From positions 1 to 33,361 of the forward strand of contig JACMQL010000034.1 of the NCBI GenBank assembly GCA_014377015.1: 33,361 bases of DNA, written 5' to 3'. The notes under the pieces are model-generated. The model ran no database searches and was not told the DNA's origin. It worked only from the letters and a program-made list of their open reading frames with translations. Positions 12,441-21,197 of the stretch are shown here, piece after piece. The stretch comes from Actinomycetota bacterium (GTDB taxonomy: Bacteria; Actinomycetota; Actinomycetes; Nanopelagicales; Nanopelagicaceae). The translations under genes and the position numbers were made by a program. Position 1 is the first letter of the stretch. Each line of letters starts with the position of its first letter.

Positions 12441-15290
12441 ATGTCAGACACGGTTATCAACCGCCCAGGTAAAGTCACAACTAAGTCAGGTAAGGGACTT
12501 TCCATCGAACGCATTTACACAACTGCGGGAAAACATCCTTACGACGAAGTTACTTGGGAGCGCCGAGATGTTGTGCAGACCAACTGGCGTACGGGCGAGG
12601 TCGTATTCGAACAGCGCGGAGTTGAGTATCCAGATTTCTGGTCCGTCAATGCCTCCACCATCGTCACCACCAAGTACTTTCGTGGGGCAGTAGGCGCAGA
12701 GAATCGCGAGTGGTCACTCAAGCAAGTTATCGATCGCGTTGTCCTGACCTACGTCAAAGCCGGCAAGGAGTACGGCTACTTTGCAACGGATGCCGATGCC
12801 GAAGTTTTCGAGCACGAACTCACACATATGCTCTTGCACCAGATCTTCTCTTTCAACTCACCAGTCTGGTTTAACGTTGGCACCAATGCGCCGCAGCAAG
12901 TAAGTGCCTGCTTTATTCTCTCTGTCGATGACACTATGGATTCAATCCTCAACTGGTATCGCGAAGAAGGAATGATTTTCAAGGGCGGATCAGGTGCGGG
13001 GCTTAACCTCTCGCGCATTCGCTCATCCAAGGAGCTACTCAAATCCGGTGGAACCGCATCAGGTCCTGTCTCATTCATGCGTGGTGCAGATGCATCAGCA
13101 GGAACAATCAAGTCCGGTGGCGCAACACGTCGTGCGGCCAAGATGGTTGTTTTGGATATTGATCATCCAGATATCGAAGAATTCATCGAGACCAAAGTTC
13201 GTGAAGAAGACAAGATTCGCGCGCTGCGCGATGCTGGCTTTGATATGGACTTGGGTGGAAAAGACATTATTTCCGTGCAGTATCAGAACGCTAATAACTC
13301 AGTGCGCGTTACAGATTCATTTATGCGCGCGTATGAGAGTGGTTCAGACTTTGGGCTTTCAGCTCGCTCAACCGGTGAAGTTATCGAGCGCGTTGATGCG
13401 CGCGGACTTTTCCGCAAAATGGCAGAGGCTGCCTGGGCATGTGCTGACCCAGGAATTCAGTACGACGACACCATCAACGATTGGCACACCAACCCAGAGA
13501 CTGGCCGCATCAATGCATCCAATCCTTGCTCTGAGTACATGTCACTCGATAACTCTTCTTGCAACCTTGCATCACTTAACTTGATGAAGTTCCTCAAGAG
13601 CGATGGTTCATTTGATGCAAAGACCTTTGGGCGCGCAGCAGAGATGATAATTACTGCGATGGATATCTCTATATGTTTCGCTGATTTCCCAACAGAGGCA
13701 ATCGGTGAGACCACTCGTGCTTATCGTCAACTCGGAATCGGATATGCAAACCTGGGCGCACTGCTGATGGCATCGGGTCTTCCATATGACTCAGACGGTG
13801 GACGTGCCCTGGCTGGGGCAATCACATCATTGATGTCGGGCATCACATACAAGCGCTCGGCAGAACTCGCAGGAATCGTCGGCGCCTATGACGGCTTTGC
13901 ACGCAACGCAGCGCCACATTCTCGCGTGATGCGCAAGCACGCGTCCGCTTCGATTTCTGCCAAGTCAGTCACCACCCTTGATCGCGATGTCTGGACCGAA
14001 GCCAATAAAGCTTGGGATGACAATCAACGCATCGGCGAAGCAAATGGCTGGCGCAATGCGCAGATCTCGGTACTTGCCCCAACTGGCACCATTGGCTTGA
14101 TGATGGATTGCGATACCACTGGAATTGAGCCTGACTTCTCGCTCGTGAAGTTCAAGAAGCTTGTCGGTGGCGGATCAATGCAGATCGTTAACCAGACAGT
14201 TCCTGCAGCACTTCGCAAGTTGGGATATGCCGAAGAGACAATCGAGGCAATCGTTGAATTCATTGCGGCACACGGACATGTCATTGATGCACCTGGCCTC
14301 AAGCCAGAGCATTACGACGTATTTGATTGCGCATTAGGCACTCGCTCAATCGCGCCAATGGGTCACGTGCGAATGATGGCTGCTTGCCAACCATTCCTTT
14401 CTGGGGCAATCTCTAAGACCGTTAACTTGCCAGCAGATGCCACTGTTGCCGATGTTGAAGAGGTTTACTACGAAGGATGGAAGTTGGGTCTCAAAGCTCT
14501 CGCCGTCTATCGCGACAACTGCAAAGTTGGTCAGCCACTCTCTGATGGCAAGGCGAAGAAGCAGGATGCGGCAGTTGCGGCAGTCGCACCTGCAACAGCA
14601 GTTCGCAAGCGTCTTCCTAAGTCACGTCCCTCGATGACGACATCGTTCTCTGTTGGTGGCGCTGAGGGTTACATGACTTCAGGTGCGTATGCCGATGGCG
14701 CACTGGGTGAGGTATTCCTCAAGCTGGGCAAGCAAGGCTCCACACTTGCCGGTGTGATGGATGCATTCTCAATCGCGGTCTCAATCGGATTGCAGTATGG
14801 GGTTCCACTACAGACCTTCGTCGAGAAGTTCACTAACTTGCGCTTTGAGCCAAGTGGAATGACGGATGATCCAGATATCCGCATCGCGCAATCGATGATG
14901 GATTACATCTTCCGTCGCTTGGCACTGGATTACTTGCCATTTGAAACTCGCTCGGCAATCGGTCTTTACTCTGCAGCAGAGCGCGCTCGCGCGCTCGAGA
15001 CAGGTGAGTACACCGAAGATCCAGTGTTGGATTCAGACGAGTTCGAACATTCAAGTGAGCCAGTAGCACTTGCAACCAAGGTTGCAACGCCAGCACCAAA
15101 ACTGGTCGCAGTGAAGATCGAATCTGCACCAACGTCAGCCCAGGAGTACGGATCATCAACCGAACTAATGGAGGCAATGTCAGGCATTAAGTCTGATGCA
15201 CCGCTTTGCATGACGTGTGGTGTGAAGATGCGCATGTCGGGTGCTTGCTACGTCTGTGAAGGTTGCGGCAACACATCTGGTTGTAGCTAA
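12441..15290 (+). CDS. nrdJ: Adenosylcobalamin-dependent class II ribonucleotide reductase NrdJ
   Basis: This 949-residue enzyme reduces ribonucleotides to deoxyribonucleotides using coenzyme B12, independent of oxygen. Diagnostic blocks include FNSPVWFNVG, QQVSACFILSVDD, the GGSGAGLNLSRIRS phosphate-binding loop, NPCSEYMSLDNSSCNLASLNL with the active-site Cys and Glu, APTGTIGLMMDCDTTG, and a C-terminal cysteine cluster (CMTCG, CYVCEGCG, SGCS) that shuttles electrons. The length fits the long bacterial NrdJ with a TSCPD-type C-terminal domain (GGAEGYMTSG). GGAG precedes the ATG. Codon use is more biased than in the flanking cassettes, as for a highly expressed gene. No B12 riboswitch was seen upstream. 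Confidence 0.97.
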   Translation: MSDTVINRPGKVTTKSGKGLSIERIYTTAGKHPYDEVTWERRDVVQTNWRTGEVVFEQRGVEYPDFWSVNASTIVTTKYFRGAVGAENREWSLKQVIDRVVLTYVKAGKEYGYFATDADAEVFEHELTHMLLHQIFSFNSPVWFNVGTNAPQQVSACFILSVDDTMDSILNWYREEGMIFKGGSGAGLNLSRIRSSKELLKSGGTASGPVSFMRGADASAGTIKSGGATRRAAKMVVLDIDHPDIEEFIETKVREEDKIRALRDAGFDMDLGGKDIISVQYQNANNSVRVTDSFMRAYESGSDFGLSARSTGEVIERVDARGLFRKMAEAAWACADPGIQYDDTINDWHTNPETGRINASNPCSEYMSLDNSSCNLASLNLMKFLKSDGSFDAKTFGRAAEMIITAMDISICFADFPTEAIGETTRAYRQLGIGYANLGALLMASGLPYDSDGGRALAGAITSLMSGITYKRSAELAGIVGAYDGFARNAAPHSRVMRKHASASISAKSVTTLDRDVWTEANKAWDDNQRIGEANGWRNAQISVLAPTGTIGLMMDCDTTGIEPDFSLVKFKKLVGGGSMQIVNQTVPAALRKLGYAEETIEAIVEFIAAHGHVIDAPGLKPEHYDVFDCALGTRSIAPMGHVRMMAACQPFLSGAISKTVNLPADATVADVEEVYYEGWKLGLKALAVYRDNCKVGQPLSDGKAKKQDAAVAAVAPATAVRKRLPKSRPSMTTSFSVGGAEGYMTSGAYADGALGEVFLKLGKQGSTLAGVMDAFSIAVSIGLQYGVPLQTFVEKFTNLRFEPSGMTDDPDIRIAQSMMDYIFRRLALDYLPFETRSAIGLYSAAERARALETGEYTEDPVLDSDEFEHSSEPVALATKVATPAPKLVAVKIESAPTSAQEYGSSTELMEAMSGIKSDAPLCMTCGVKMRMSGACYVCEGCGNTSGCS

Positions 15291-15312
15291 TCTAAAAACC
15301 ATAATCACAAGG

Positions 15313-15345
15313 AGGGCTTCTCTTAACTGAGAGGCTCTTTTTGTT
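15313..15345 (+). terminator. Rho-independent terminator of nrdRJ
   Basis: Arms 15313-15322 and 15329-15338 form a 10-bp stem with two G-U pairs and a 6-base loop. It is followed by a T-rich run, 22 bases after the nrdJ stop. Confidence 0.88.
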
Positions 15346-15384
15346 TTGGTTGCCACCAAATCATCACGTAGGTCGAATTGAAGG

Positions 15385-15708
15385 CTATCTATTTCTTCGT
15401 GCCACTGTGCCGTATGCGCGCATGAGGCGGGGCACAACGATGTAGACGGCAAGTGGTACAACAACGATGGAGAGCACAAAGGCACGAAGCACTGGTGACC
15501 AATCTGCGGCGAATGGCTTGATTGCATAGAAGCCCAAAGTTACAAGCGGGAAGATGGCCGTCCATGTAATCATCGCGCGCACGTGAACAGTGGGCGGGGT
15601 CATGACTATTGGTGAGGTGGGAACGTGCAACGGTTTTTTGTCGTCAATTCCTAGAATTTCCAATGTAGACGTATCGTGGCTTTTCCCGAGGGCATTTGAA
15701 TCTGACAT
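15385..15708 (-). CDS. Small two-helix membrane protein, conserved hypothetical
   Basis: A 107-residue protein with a hydrophilic N-terminal 40 residues and two membrane segments (TWTAIFPLVTLGFYAI and VLRAFVLSIVVVPLAVYIVV). The pattern TWxAIFPLVT then LRxxVLSxxVVPLxVYxVxP resembles the membrane anchor at the C-terminus of some antibiotic-biosynthesis-monooxygenase-like proteins, but no monooxygenase domain is present. An AAAGGA site precedes the ATG. It lies 24 bases downstream of the flavoprotein gene on the same strand, so the two are probably co-transcribed. Function unknown. Confidence 0.75.
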   Translation of the reverse strand: MSDSNALGKSHDTSTLEILGIDDKKPLHVPTSPIVMTPPTVHVRAMITWTAIFPLVTLGFYAIKPFAADWSPVLRAFVLSIVVVPLAVYIVVPRLMRAYGTVARRNR

Positions 15709-15732
15709 GATATTTTTCCTTTCAGTAGTGAG

Positions 15733-16689
15733 TTATTTTGAAAAGTTTCCGGTGCGAGAATTGCTGGTTAAAAGTTTCTCGATGTCCTTTTCGAGCAGCC
15801 AACCGCTGATGGCGATGGCACTGGTACTTCCAGCACCGGCCGAGCTGATCACCTGAGCACTGGGATTTATGACGTTACCTGCAGCCCATACCCCGCTTAC
15901 GCTGGTCTGACCGAATTCATCGACTTTTACAAGATTCGTATTCGAATTAATTTCGCACCCTAAAGATTTCAAGATTCGATCATTAGGTAGAAATTCCGGT
16001 CCGACAAAGGCGGCATCACATTCAAGAGTAGTCCCGTCTTCGAAAGCGACTCCCGTTAAAGAATGTGGATCACCTAAGAGCTCAGAAATCTTTGAATCGA
16101 ATATCCGAATTCCCTGCGCCTCTAGTTTCTGATTTTCTAAAGGGGATAATTCAGAACCGTTTGAGAGAAAGTCAACATGATCCGAATAGCGGCGTAAAAG
16201 ACCAGCCTGCTTTATCGAAAATTCCCGTGATGCACCGTTGATAACAACGATTCGCTGGTTGAGCACCTCGTATCCGTGACAGTAGGGGCAGTGATGAACC
16301 AATGTGCCCCAACGCTCTTTCACTCCGGCAATTGCGGGAATCTCATCGCTCAGGCCCGTGCCCACGAGCAAAGCTCGAGAAGTTTCGATTTGATCGTTGT
16401 CCATGTGGACTTCGAAGCCGCCAGTAGAGAGTTGCGTTACACGTGCGACTTTGCGATATTCAAAATCTGATCCGTAAGTGCGGACCTCATCCCGTCCTAG
16501 AAGTGCGAACTTTGCCGGGGCTAATCCATCACGTGTGAGATAACCATGCATGTGCTCGGCTGGCGCATTACGTGGCGCGCGGGCATCAATGATCAAGACA
16601 TCGAGTTGGGCTCGTGCCAGCACAAGTCCAGCGCTGAGTCCCGCTGCTGAACCACCAATGATTATTACGTCGCGATGTTTTTTTGTCAT
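15733..16689 (-). CDS. Thioredoxin-reductase-like NAD(P)/FAD-dependent oxidoreductase with CPYC motif
   Basis: A 318-residue flavoprotein of the thioredoxin reductase fold: FAD-binding IIIGGSAAGLSAGL (about 9-22), a second nucleotide-binding region near IVVINGASREFS, and a C-terminal FAD contact at GVWAAGNVINP. The redox pair is Cys134-Pro-Tyr-Cys137 in VHHCPYCHGYE, not the CATC/CAVC of true TrxB, so it belongs to the HCPYCHGYE subgroup whose substrates are little known. The start is ATG 16689 with GGAGGT upstream; the open frame extends further without support. It is divergent from an XRE-cupin regulator, a pairing often seen for this subgroup, and probably under its control. Confidence 0.88.
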   Translation of the reverse strand: MTKKHRDVIIIGGSAAGLSAGLVLARAQLDVLIIDARAPRNAPAEHMHGYLTRDGLAPAKFALLGRDEVRTYGSDFEYRKVARVTQLSTGGFEVHMDNDQIETSRALLVGTGLSDEIPAIAGVKERWGTLVHHCPYCHGYEVLNQRIVVINGASREFSIKQAGLLRRYSDHVDFLSNGSELSPLENQKLEAQGIRIFDSKISELLGDPHSLTGVAFEDGTTLECDAAFVGPEFLPNDRILKSLGCEINSNTNLVKVDEFGQTSVSGVWAAGNVINPSAQVISSAGAGSTSAIAISGWLLEKDIEKLLTSNSRTGNFSK

Positions 16690-16735
16690 CGTTACCACCT
16701 CCGGGTTGAACCGTCTCACTTGCCATTCCCGATCA

Positions 16736-16749
16736 GCAACATTTGTTGC
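16736..16749. promoter_or_regulatory. Candidate operator between the flavoprotein and XRE-cupin genes
   Basis: GCAAC and GTTGC flank a 4-base ATTT centre in the 91-base divergent gap. The position suits control of both promoters by the XRE-cupin protein. Confidence 0.5.
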
Positions 16750-16780
16750 CGAAAATGGGACAGACTGCTTGGATGGGTGA

Positions 16781-17386
16781 ATGAGTGCAACGCCCCGTAT
16801 CGAATTCGAGTTGAGCCAAATCGCCCTTCGATTGCGTAGTGCACGCGAACGGCAGGACATCACGTTGGCCGAACTCGCTGCTGCGACGAGTATTTCAAAA
16901 AGCACACTCTCGCGACTTGAATCCGGACAACGTAAACCAAGCCTGGAATTGCTCCTGCCGATATGCGCTGCCTTGGCGGTTTCATTCGACGAGATTGTTT
17001 CTCCGCCGCGCGTAGTTGATCCGCGGGTATCGCAAATATCAACTCGCGCGGATGGTCGGATTTTTGTTCCACTTTCAAAACATCAAGGGGAGCCGCAAGC
17101 TTTCAAGATCACGATCCCGGGAAAGGAAAAGGTGCCGATTCGAAACGGAAAAGTGCACGTCGGACACGAATGGTTATTCGTGCTTTCAGGTCGCTTGCGA
17201 TTGATTTTAAGTGAACACGATGTGGTTCTGGGTCCTGGGGAAGCGGCAGAATTTGATACCTTGAATCCTCATTGGTTTGGCTCGGCGGACGGCGCGCCGG
17301 TTGAGATTTTAAGTATGTTCGGCAAACACGGAGAACGAATGCACGTGCGCGCGAAATCCAAACCAAAAGCACACGGTGCTCATTGA
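16781..17386 (+). CDS. XRE-family regulator with C-terminal cupin sensor domain
   Basis: A 201-residue regulator. Residues 15-70 form a Cro/C1-type helix-turn-helix (LRSARERQDITLAELAAATSIS, then STLSRLESGQRKPSLE). Residues 100-190 form a cupin beta-barrel with the HVGHEWLFVLSGRLRLIL and LGPGEAAEFDT segments. Such proteins usually sense a small molecule and repress or activate a neighbouring metabolic gene. It is divergent from the flavoprotein at 15733-16689, its likely target. The start ATG has no strong Shine-Dalgarno. Its end is 4 bases from the end of the convergent rarA. Confidence 0.9.
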   Translation: MSATPRIEFELSQIALRLRSARERQDITLAELAAATSISKSTLSRLESGQRKPSLELLLPICAALAVSFDEIVSPPRVVDPRVSQISTRADGRIFVPLSKHQGEPQAFKITIPGKEKVPIRNGKVHVGHEWLFVLSGRLRLILSEHDVVLGPGEAAEFDTLNPHWFGSADGAPVEILSMFGKHGERMHVRAKSKPKAHGAH

Positions 17387-17390
17387 ATTA

Positions 17391-18680
17391 CTAGTTTTTG
17401 CGAAGTATCTTTCGTATTTGTTCTAGCGCAGTCTTCACTCGCGACTCGTATCCATGTGATGTCGGGTGGTAATACTCAGTGCCGACGAGCGCATCGGGCA
17501 AATACTGCTGGTGCGCAACGCCCAATTCTAAATCGTGCGGGTAAATATAAGAATCCAACTCTCGCGCAGCTTTTTCTTGTCCATCGCGGAGGGCACCAGA
17601 GTTGGGGTCACGTAAATGTGCAGGTACCGGTCCGCCCTTACCGGCGCGCAAGTCAGCGATAGCGGATTCGATTGCCAGGTATGCCGCATTTGATTTTGGT
17701 GTACACGCTAAATAAGTAACAGCTTCGGCAAGGATAATTCGCGCTTCTGGCATTCCTACGAGAGCAACCGCTTGAGCAGCCGAGACAGCAAGCCCGAGAG
17801 CTTGAGGGTCTGCGATACCGATATCTTCGCTGGCACTGATCATGACTCGACGAGCGATGAAACGTGGGTCTTCCCCCGCTTCCAGCATTCGCGCTAGATA
17901 GTGCAGTGCCGCGTCGACATCAGAACCACGAATACTTTTGATGAAAGCACTGGCGACGTCATAGTGATTGTCCCCGCCCCGGTCATAGTTTTCGATGACA
18001 CGGTCAACGGCACGGCTCAAAACTTCTGTTGTGATTTCACCACTTGCAACCCCAGCTGCAGCTTCAAGATATGTGAGTGCGCGGCGCGCATCACCTGCTG
18101 CAAGTCTTACAAGCGAGTCACGCGCATCTGGAGCAATCGTTACTTCGTTCTTTAGACCACGCTCATCCGTGATTGCGCGATCGATCAACTTTGCAATATC
18201 AGTGTCAGGAATAGCGCGAAGAGTAAGAACAATCGAGCGTGAGAGCAAGGGGGAAATGATTGAAAAGGATGGATTCTCGGTGGTGGCGGCAACGAGGGTT
18301 ACCCAACGATTTTCAACTCCCGGAAGCAAAGCATCTTGTTGTGCTTTGGAAAAACGATGAACTTCATCAATGAATAGGACGGTTTCTTTGCCGTCATGCT
18401 CGAGTCTTTCTTGCGCCGCAGCTAAAACTTCACGGACTTGTGCTACACCCGAACTCACTGCAGAAAGTTCGACAAAGCTACGCGAGCCGGAGTGAGCGAT
18501 CATTTTAGCGAGAGTGGTTTTGCCGCTACCGGGCGGACCATAAAGAAGCACGCTGGTGATGTGTTTTTCTTCCCCATCTATCAAGCGCATAAGGGGCGAG
18601 CCAGTTTTCAGCAGGTGCTGTTGACCCAATAATTCTTGGACTGAGGCGGGGCGAAGTCGAACAGCCAAAGGCATTGTCAT
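17391..18680 (-). CDS. rarA: Replication-associated recombination protein RarA (MgsA)
   Basis: RarA is a AAA+ ATPase related to clamp loaders that acts at stalled forks. The 429-residue protein starts [11 protein letters not shown], followed by LLGQQHLL, Walker [13 protein letters not shown], Walker [10 protein letters not shown], sensor 1 ATTENPSF and arginine-finger region LLSRS. The C-terminal MgsA domain has [27 protein letters not shown] and [13 protein letters not shown] 18680 overlaps the stop of the upstream TetR gene as ATGA, so I prefer it over the open extension to 18755. This couples rarA translation to an autoregulated TetR gene, an unusual partner. Confidence 0.95.
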   Translation of the reverse strand: MTMPLAVRLRPASVQELLGQQHLLKTGSPLMRLIDGEEKHITSVLLYGPPGSGKTTLAKMIAHSGSRSFVELSAVSSGVAQVREVLAAAQERLEHDGKETVLFIDEVHRFSKAQQDALLPGVENRWVTLVAATTENPSFSIISPLLSRSIVLTLRAIPDTDIAKLIDRAITDERGLKNEVTIAPDARDSLVRLAAGDARRALTYLEAAAGVASGEITTEVLSRAVDRVIENYDRGGDNHYDVASAFIKSIRGSDVDAALHYLARMLEAGEDPRFIARRVMISASEDIGIADPQALGLAVSAAQAVALVGMPEARIILAEAVTYLACTPKSNAAYLAIESAIADLRAGKGGPVPAHLRDPNSGALRDGQEKAARELDSYIYPHDLELGVAHQQYLPDALVGTEYYHPTSHGYESRVKTALEQIRKILRKN

Positions 18681-19447
18681 TTCTTCACTTTCTTTTCTCG
18701 CGCAAGAGTTTCTAGGCTGCGATTCTTTGGACCTTTCGGTGCGAAGGAACTCCAACCTTGTGTATGAAGTTGCTCAAATCTTTCAAGTAGGGCATCGAGT
18801 GCGAATTCGAATTCGAATTGATCATCACAGCCTTGCAGGTTTCCAGTGGATTTATCATGGGGTTTGGATTGTGCCATTTCGATGAGATATGGGAAGCGCT
18901 GGGCGAGTTGGTCAAACATCTTCTGAAGTTCTTGCGGAGAAACATCCGGCTGAGTCTCTGTCGGGAAGACTTCCTGCATGAAGCCCCACATGCGACTTCC
19001 AAGAGCGTGCATAACATGGTGCGTGAGATCTACCGTGAATCCACCGCTGCGAAAAATTCCGGTGAGGGAATTCATGTAGTCCAAAACAATCAGTGAGGCA
19101 TGAGTACGTGTCTCGATCACGCGGGGGACCCAAGGGTGTCGCAGGAGAGCTTCGCGAGCCGACAAAATCCTTTGCCGGACGCCTTCCTTCCAAACAACAT
19201 CAAGATTGGGAGGATCAATCTCGCTGACGATGACATCGACCATTGCATCTAGAAGTTCTTCTTTGTTGGCGACATGTTTGTATATGGCCATAGGAACCAC
19301 GTTCAAGGCTTGGGCCAACTCGCGCATATTGAGGGAGTCGATGCCCTCTTTGTCAGCAAGGGCGATGGCGGCTCGCACAACTCGGTCAGTGTTGAGCGGC
19401 GTCCGAGGAGGTGGCGTTTTTTTGACGCGCGGTTTTGGACTTGACAT
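18677..19447 (-). CDS. TetR/AcrR-family transcriptional regulator
   Basis: A 256-residue repressor with a basic N-terminal tail and the TetR helix-turn-helix ([21 protein letters not shown], then [18 protein letters not shown]), followed by a ligand domain resembling the TetR_C family of tetracycline-type repressors ([33 protein letters not shown]). The start ATG 19447 directly abuts a palindromic operator; the frame opens a few codons further without need. It is divergent from a DUF4386 membrane protein, its probable target, and shares an ATGA junction with rarA downstream. The ligand is unknown. Confidence 0.9.
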   Translation of the reverse strand: MSSPKPRVKKTPPPRTPLNTDRVVRAAIALADKEGIDSLNMRELAQALNVVPMAIYKHVANKEELLDAMVDVIVSEIDPPNLDVVWKEGVRQRILSAREALLRHPWVPRVIETRTHASLIVLDYMNSLTGIFRSGGFTVDLTHHVMHALGSRMWGFMQEVFPTETQPDVSPQELQKMFDQLAQRFPYLIEMAQSKPHDKSTGNLQGCDDQFEFEFALDALLERFEQLHTQGWSSFAPKGPKNRSLETLAREKKVKK

Positions 19448-19462
19448 GTGTACATCGTACAC
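19448..19462. promoter_or_regulatory. TetR operator 1
   Basis: GTGTAC-ATC-GTACAC, perfect 6-base arms, touching the TetR start codon. It matches operator 2 and should mediate autorepression. Confidence 0.85.
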
Positions 19463-19481
19463 CTATGGTTCGACTTCTAAA

Positions 19482-19498
19482 GGTGTACGTCGTACACC
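19482..19498. promoter_or_regulatory. TetR operator 2
   Basis: GGTGTAC-GTC-GTACACC, perfect 7-base arms, 35 bases centre to centre from operator 1 and 20 bases before the DUF4386 gene start. Confidence 0.87.
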
Positions 19499-19518
19499 AC
19501 CGACTTTAGGAGAGCCAG

Positions 19519-20238
19519 ATGGTTTCACCAAGCAAAACAGCCAAAACAGCCGCAATTTTCTACTTTATCTCGTGGGTGGGGTCCATTGCTGGGCTTATTT
19601 TTTACGGTCCCGTCCTTGCGAATTCGAACTACCTAACAGGGGGAGCCTCAGACAATCACATTATTATCGGCGCGCTCCTGGAGATGGTTTGCGCCTTCGC
19701 AAATATCGGAACAGGTGTCGCGCTCTTCCCAATCGTGCGCCGATATTCCGAGAGCTTGGCTCTTGGTTACGCCGCCCTGCGCACACTTGAGGCTTCGGTC
19801 ATTGCAGTAGGGGTATTGCCGATTTTGGCGATTATTTCGTTAAGAATTCAGGCCGGTACCTCGGGAGTTAACGATCTTGCAACTTCAATGGTCGATTTTC
19901 ACAATCTCTCTTTCATCGTCGGACCAAACCTTATCTGCGGAGTGAATACAACTGTGATGGCTTACGCACTCTATAAGTCTCGTCTTGTTGCCCGCTTCGT
20001 TCCAACCCTGGGCCTCATAGGTGGACCGTTGGTCTTCTTCTCTGGTGTATTGAAGATGTTTGATGGTGGGCAACTGAATTCAACAGCGACCGCGCTGATG
20101 GCGATTCCCGTATTCGCTTGGGAAATTTCCCTTGCTAGCCACTTGTTCTTTAAAGGTTTTCGTGCCAGTGCTCTTGCAAGACTGAACGTGAAGGTCAGCG
20201 AAGATGTCGTAGAGGATCGAGTTCTCGCAGCGGTTTAA
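19519..20238 (+). CDS. DUF4386 family multi-pass membrane protein
   Basis: A 239-residue membrane protein with about six hydrophobic segments. Features typical of DUF4386 are the early TAAIFYFISWVGSIAGLIFYGPVL, the GALLEMVCAFANIGTGVALFPIV segment, SLALGYAALRTLEASVIAVGVL and a late LIGGPLVFFSGVLKMF. The biochemical role of the family is unknown. AGGAG precedes the ATG. It is divergent from a TetR gene and downstream of two TetR operators, so it is likely induced by a ligand of that regulator, perhaps in a stress or solute response (inference). A strong terminator follows. Confidence 0.88.
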   Translation: MVSPSKTAKTAAIFYFISWVGSIAGLIFYGPVLANSNYLTGGASDNHIIIGALLEMVCAFANIGTGVALFPIVRRYSESLALGYAALRTLEASVIAVGVLPILAIISLRIQAGTSGVNDLATSMVDFHNLSFIVGPNLICGVNTTVMAYALYKSRLVARFVPTLGLIGGPLVFFSGVLKMFDGGQLNSTATALMAIPVFAWEISLASHLFFKGFRASALARLNVKVSEDVVEDRVLAAV

Positions 20239-20280
20239 CGCAAGTCGGTGCGATTATTCTCCGTTACGCGAGAATGCAGG

Positions 20281-20311
20281 AAGGGCTTTCCAGAAATGGA
20301 GAGTCCTTTTT
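20281..20311 (+). terminator. Rho-independent terminator after the DUF4386 gene
   Basis: Arms 20281-20291 and 20298-20308 pair over 11 positions (two G-U) around a 6-base loop and run into T residues. On the other strand it may also serve the DsbA-like gene ending at 20326. Confidence 0.85.
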
Positions 20312-20325
20312 GTATTTCTAAATTA

Positions 20326-20979
20326 TTACGCGTTGGATCTTTCGCTAACGACGGTGGCGATAGCGCTTGCGTAGTCATCAACACTGAGCGCACCGGATGC
20401 TCCGTATTTCTTATCGAAGACTGCGAAAGGAACGCCTGTAATACCAAGTTCACGTCCATATTCTTCGTCAAGGCGGACGGTGTCAGCGAAGCGATCGCTA
20501 TGCAGCACGGCGAGAACATCATCTTCGGGCATGCCGGCGGCAACGCAGATACGAATCAGAGTTTCGTTTTCGTACGGACTGGATTCGCCAGCGAAATATT
20601 CGCGTTGCAAATTGTCGAATACCTCCACACTTACACCAAAAGTTTTCGCCAAGTGCATTATGCGATGAATATCAAAAGTATTTGCACTCAAGCGATTGGA
20701 ACTAAAGGGCAGACCTTCGGCAATTGCCAAGTCAGCGACTCGCTTTTCCATCGCTGCAAATTGTTCAGGCGTGGCGTTGTATTTCTTGCCGATAAGTTCG
20801 GCGATCGTCTCGGGTTTGGTCGAGGCGTTGGGATCGAGTTCGAAGGAGTGTAGGACGAGCTCGATCCTGTCGGTGTGGCCGCAGGCTTTGATGGCTTTTG
20901 CCAGACGGGCTTTGCCGACGTAGCACCAGGGACAACCCATATCCGTCCAGAGGTCGATGGTAATTGAGGTGGCTGGCAT
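20326..20979 (-). CDS. DsbA-family (FrnE-like) thiol oxidoreductase
   Basis: A 217-residue thioredoxin-fold protein of the FrnE/DsbA type. The active site is Cys16-Pro-Trp-Cys19 in TDMGCPWCYVGK, with a large helical insertion (ANTFDIHRIMHLA) and the cis-proline loop GITGVPFAVF. FrnE-like proteins catalyse cytoplasmic disulfide or 2-hydroxychromene-carboxylate-isomerase-like chemistry, and some respond to oxidative stress. There is no signal peptide, so it acts in the cytosol. AGGG precedes the ATG. It is divergent from hipBA, with an elaborate inverted repeat in the gap. Confidence 0.92.
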   Translation of the reverse strand: MPATSITIDLWTDMGCPWCYVGKARLAKAIKACGHTDRIELVLHSFELDPNASTKPETIAELIGKKYNATPEQFAAMEKRVADLAIAEGLPFSSNRLSANTFDIHRIMHLAKTFGVSVEVFDNLQREYFAGESSPYENETLIRICVAAGMPEDDVLAVLHSDRFADTVRLDEEYGRELGITGVPFAVFDKKYGASGALSVDDYASAIATVVSERSNA

Positions 20980-21099
20980 TAGCTTTCCCTACTGTTGGCG
21001 GCCCTTGCGCAATTGAGAAGGTGATTGTGTGGGTGGAAGCAAGAATAGCTGCGACCGCGAGAGTAGGGGACCGATGGTTCGAAAAGCGTCCAAAACGAG

Positions 21100-21143
21100 G
21101 CTTAAAGGTTGCAAAAGGACTCTTTTCAGTCCTTTCTTTAAGC
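21100..21143. repeat. Nested inverted repeat upstream of hipBA
   Basis: Outer arms GCTTAAAG (21100-21107) and CTTTAAGC (21136-21143) enclose inner arms AAAGGACT (21114-21121) and AGTCCTTT (21128-21135). All arms are perfect, with a 6-base loop and a one-sided 6-base bulge. It could form a long hairpin or bind a dimeric protein. Confidence 0.75.
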
Positions 21144-21168
21144 GACTCCTCTATCTTTGAATTAATGT

Positions 21169-21188
21169 ATGGCTTATTATCAAGCCAT
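21169..21188. promoter_or_regulatory. Candidate HipB operator
   Basis: ATGGCTT and AAGCCAT, perfect 7-base arms around 6 bases, end 9 bases before the hipB start. The position suits autoregulation by HipB. Confidence 0.7.
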
Positions 21189-21197
21189 GGGGGCGTC

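Noticed and set aside
12994-13584. 196-codon open frame overlapping nrdJ in another frame
   Set aside because: Lies wholly within a highly conserved NrdJ region; its product has no recognisable features.
20964-21197. Upstream extension of the hipB reading frame to 20964
   Set aside because: It would translate through two inverted repeats and the promoter; HipB homology begins only after ATG 21198.
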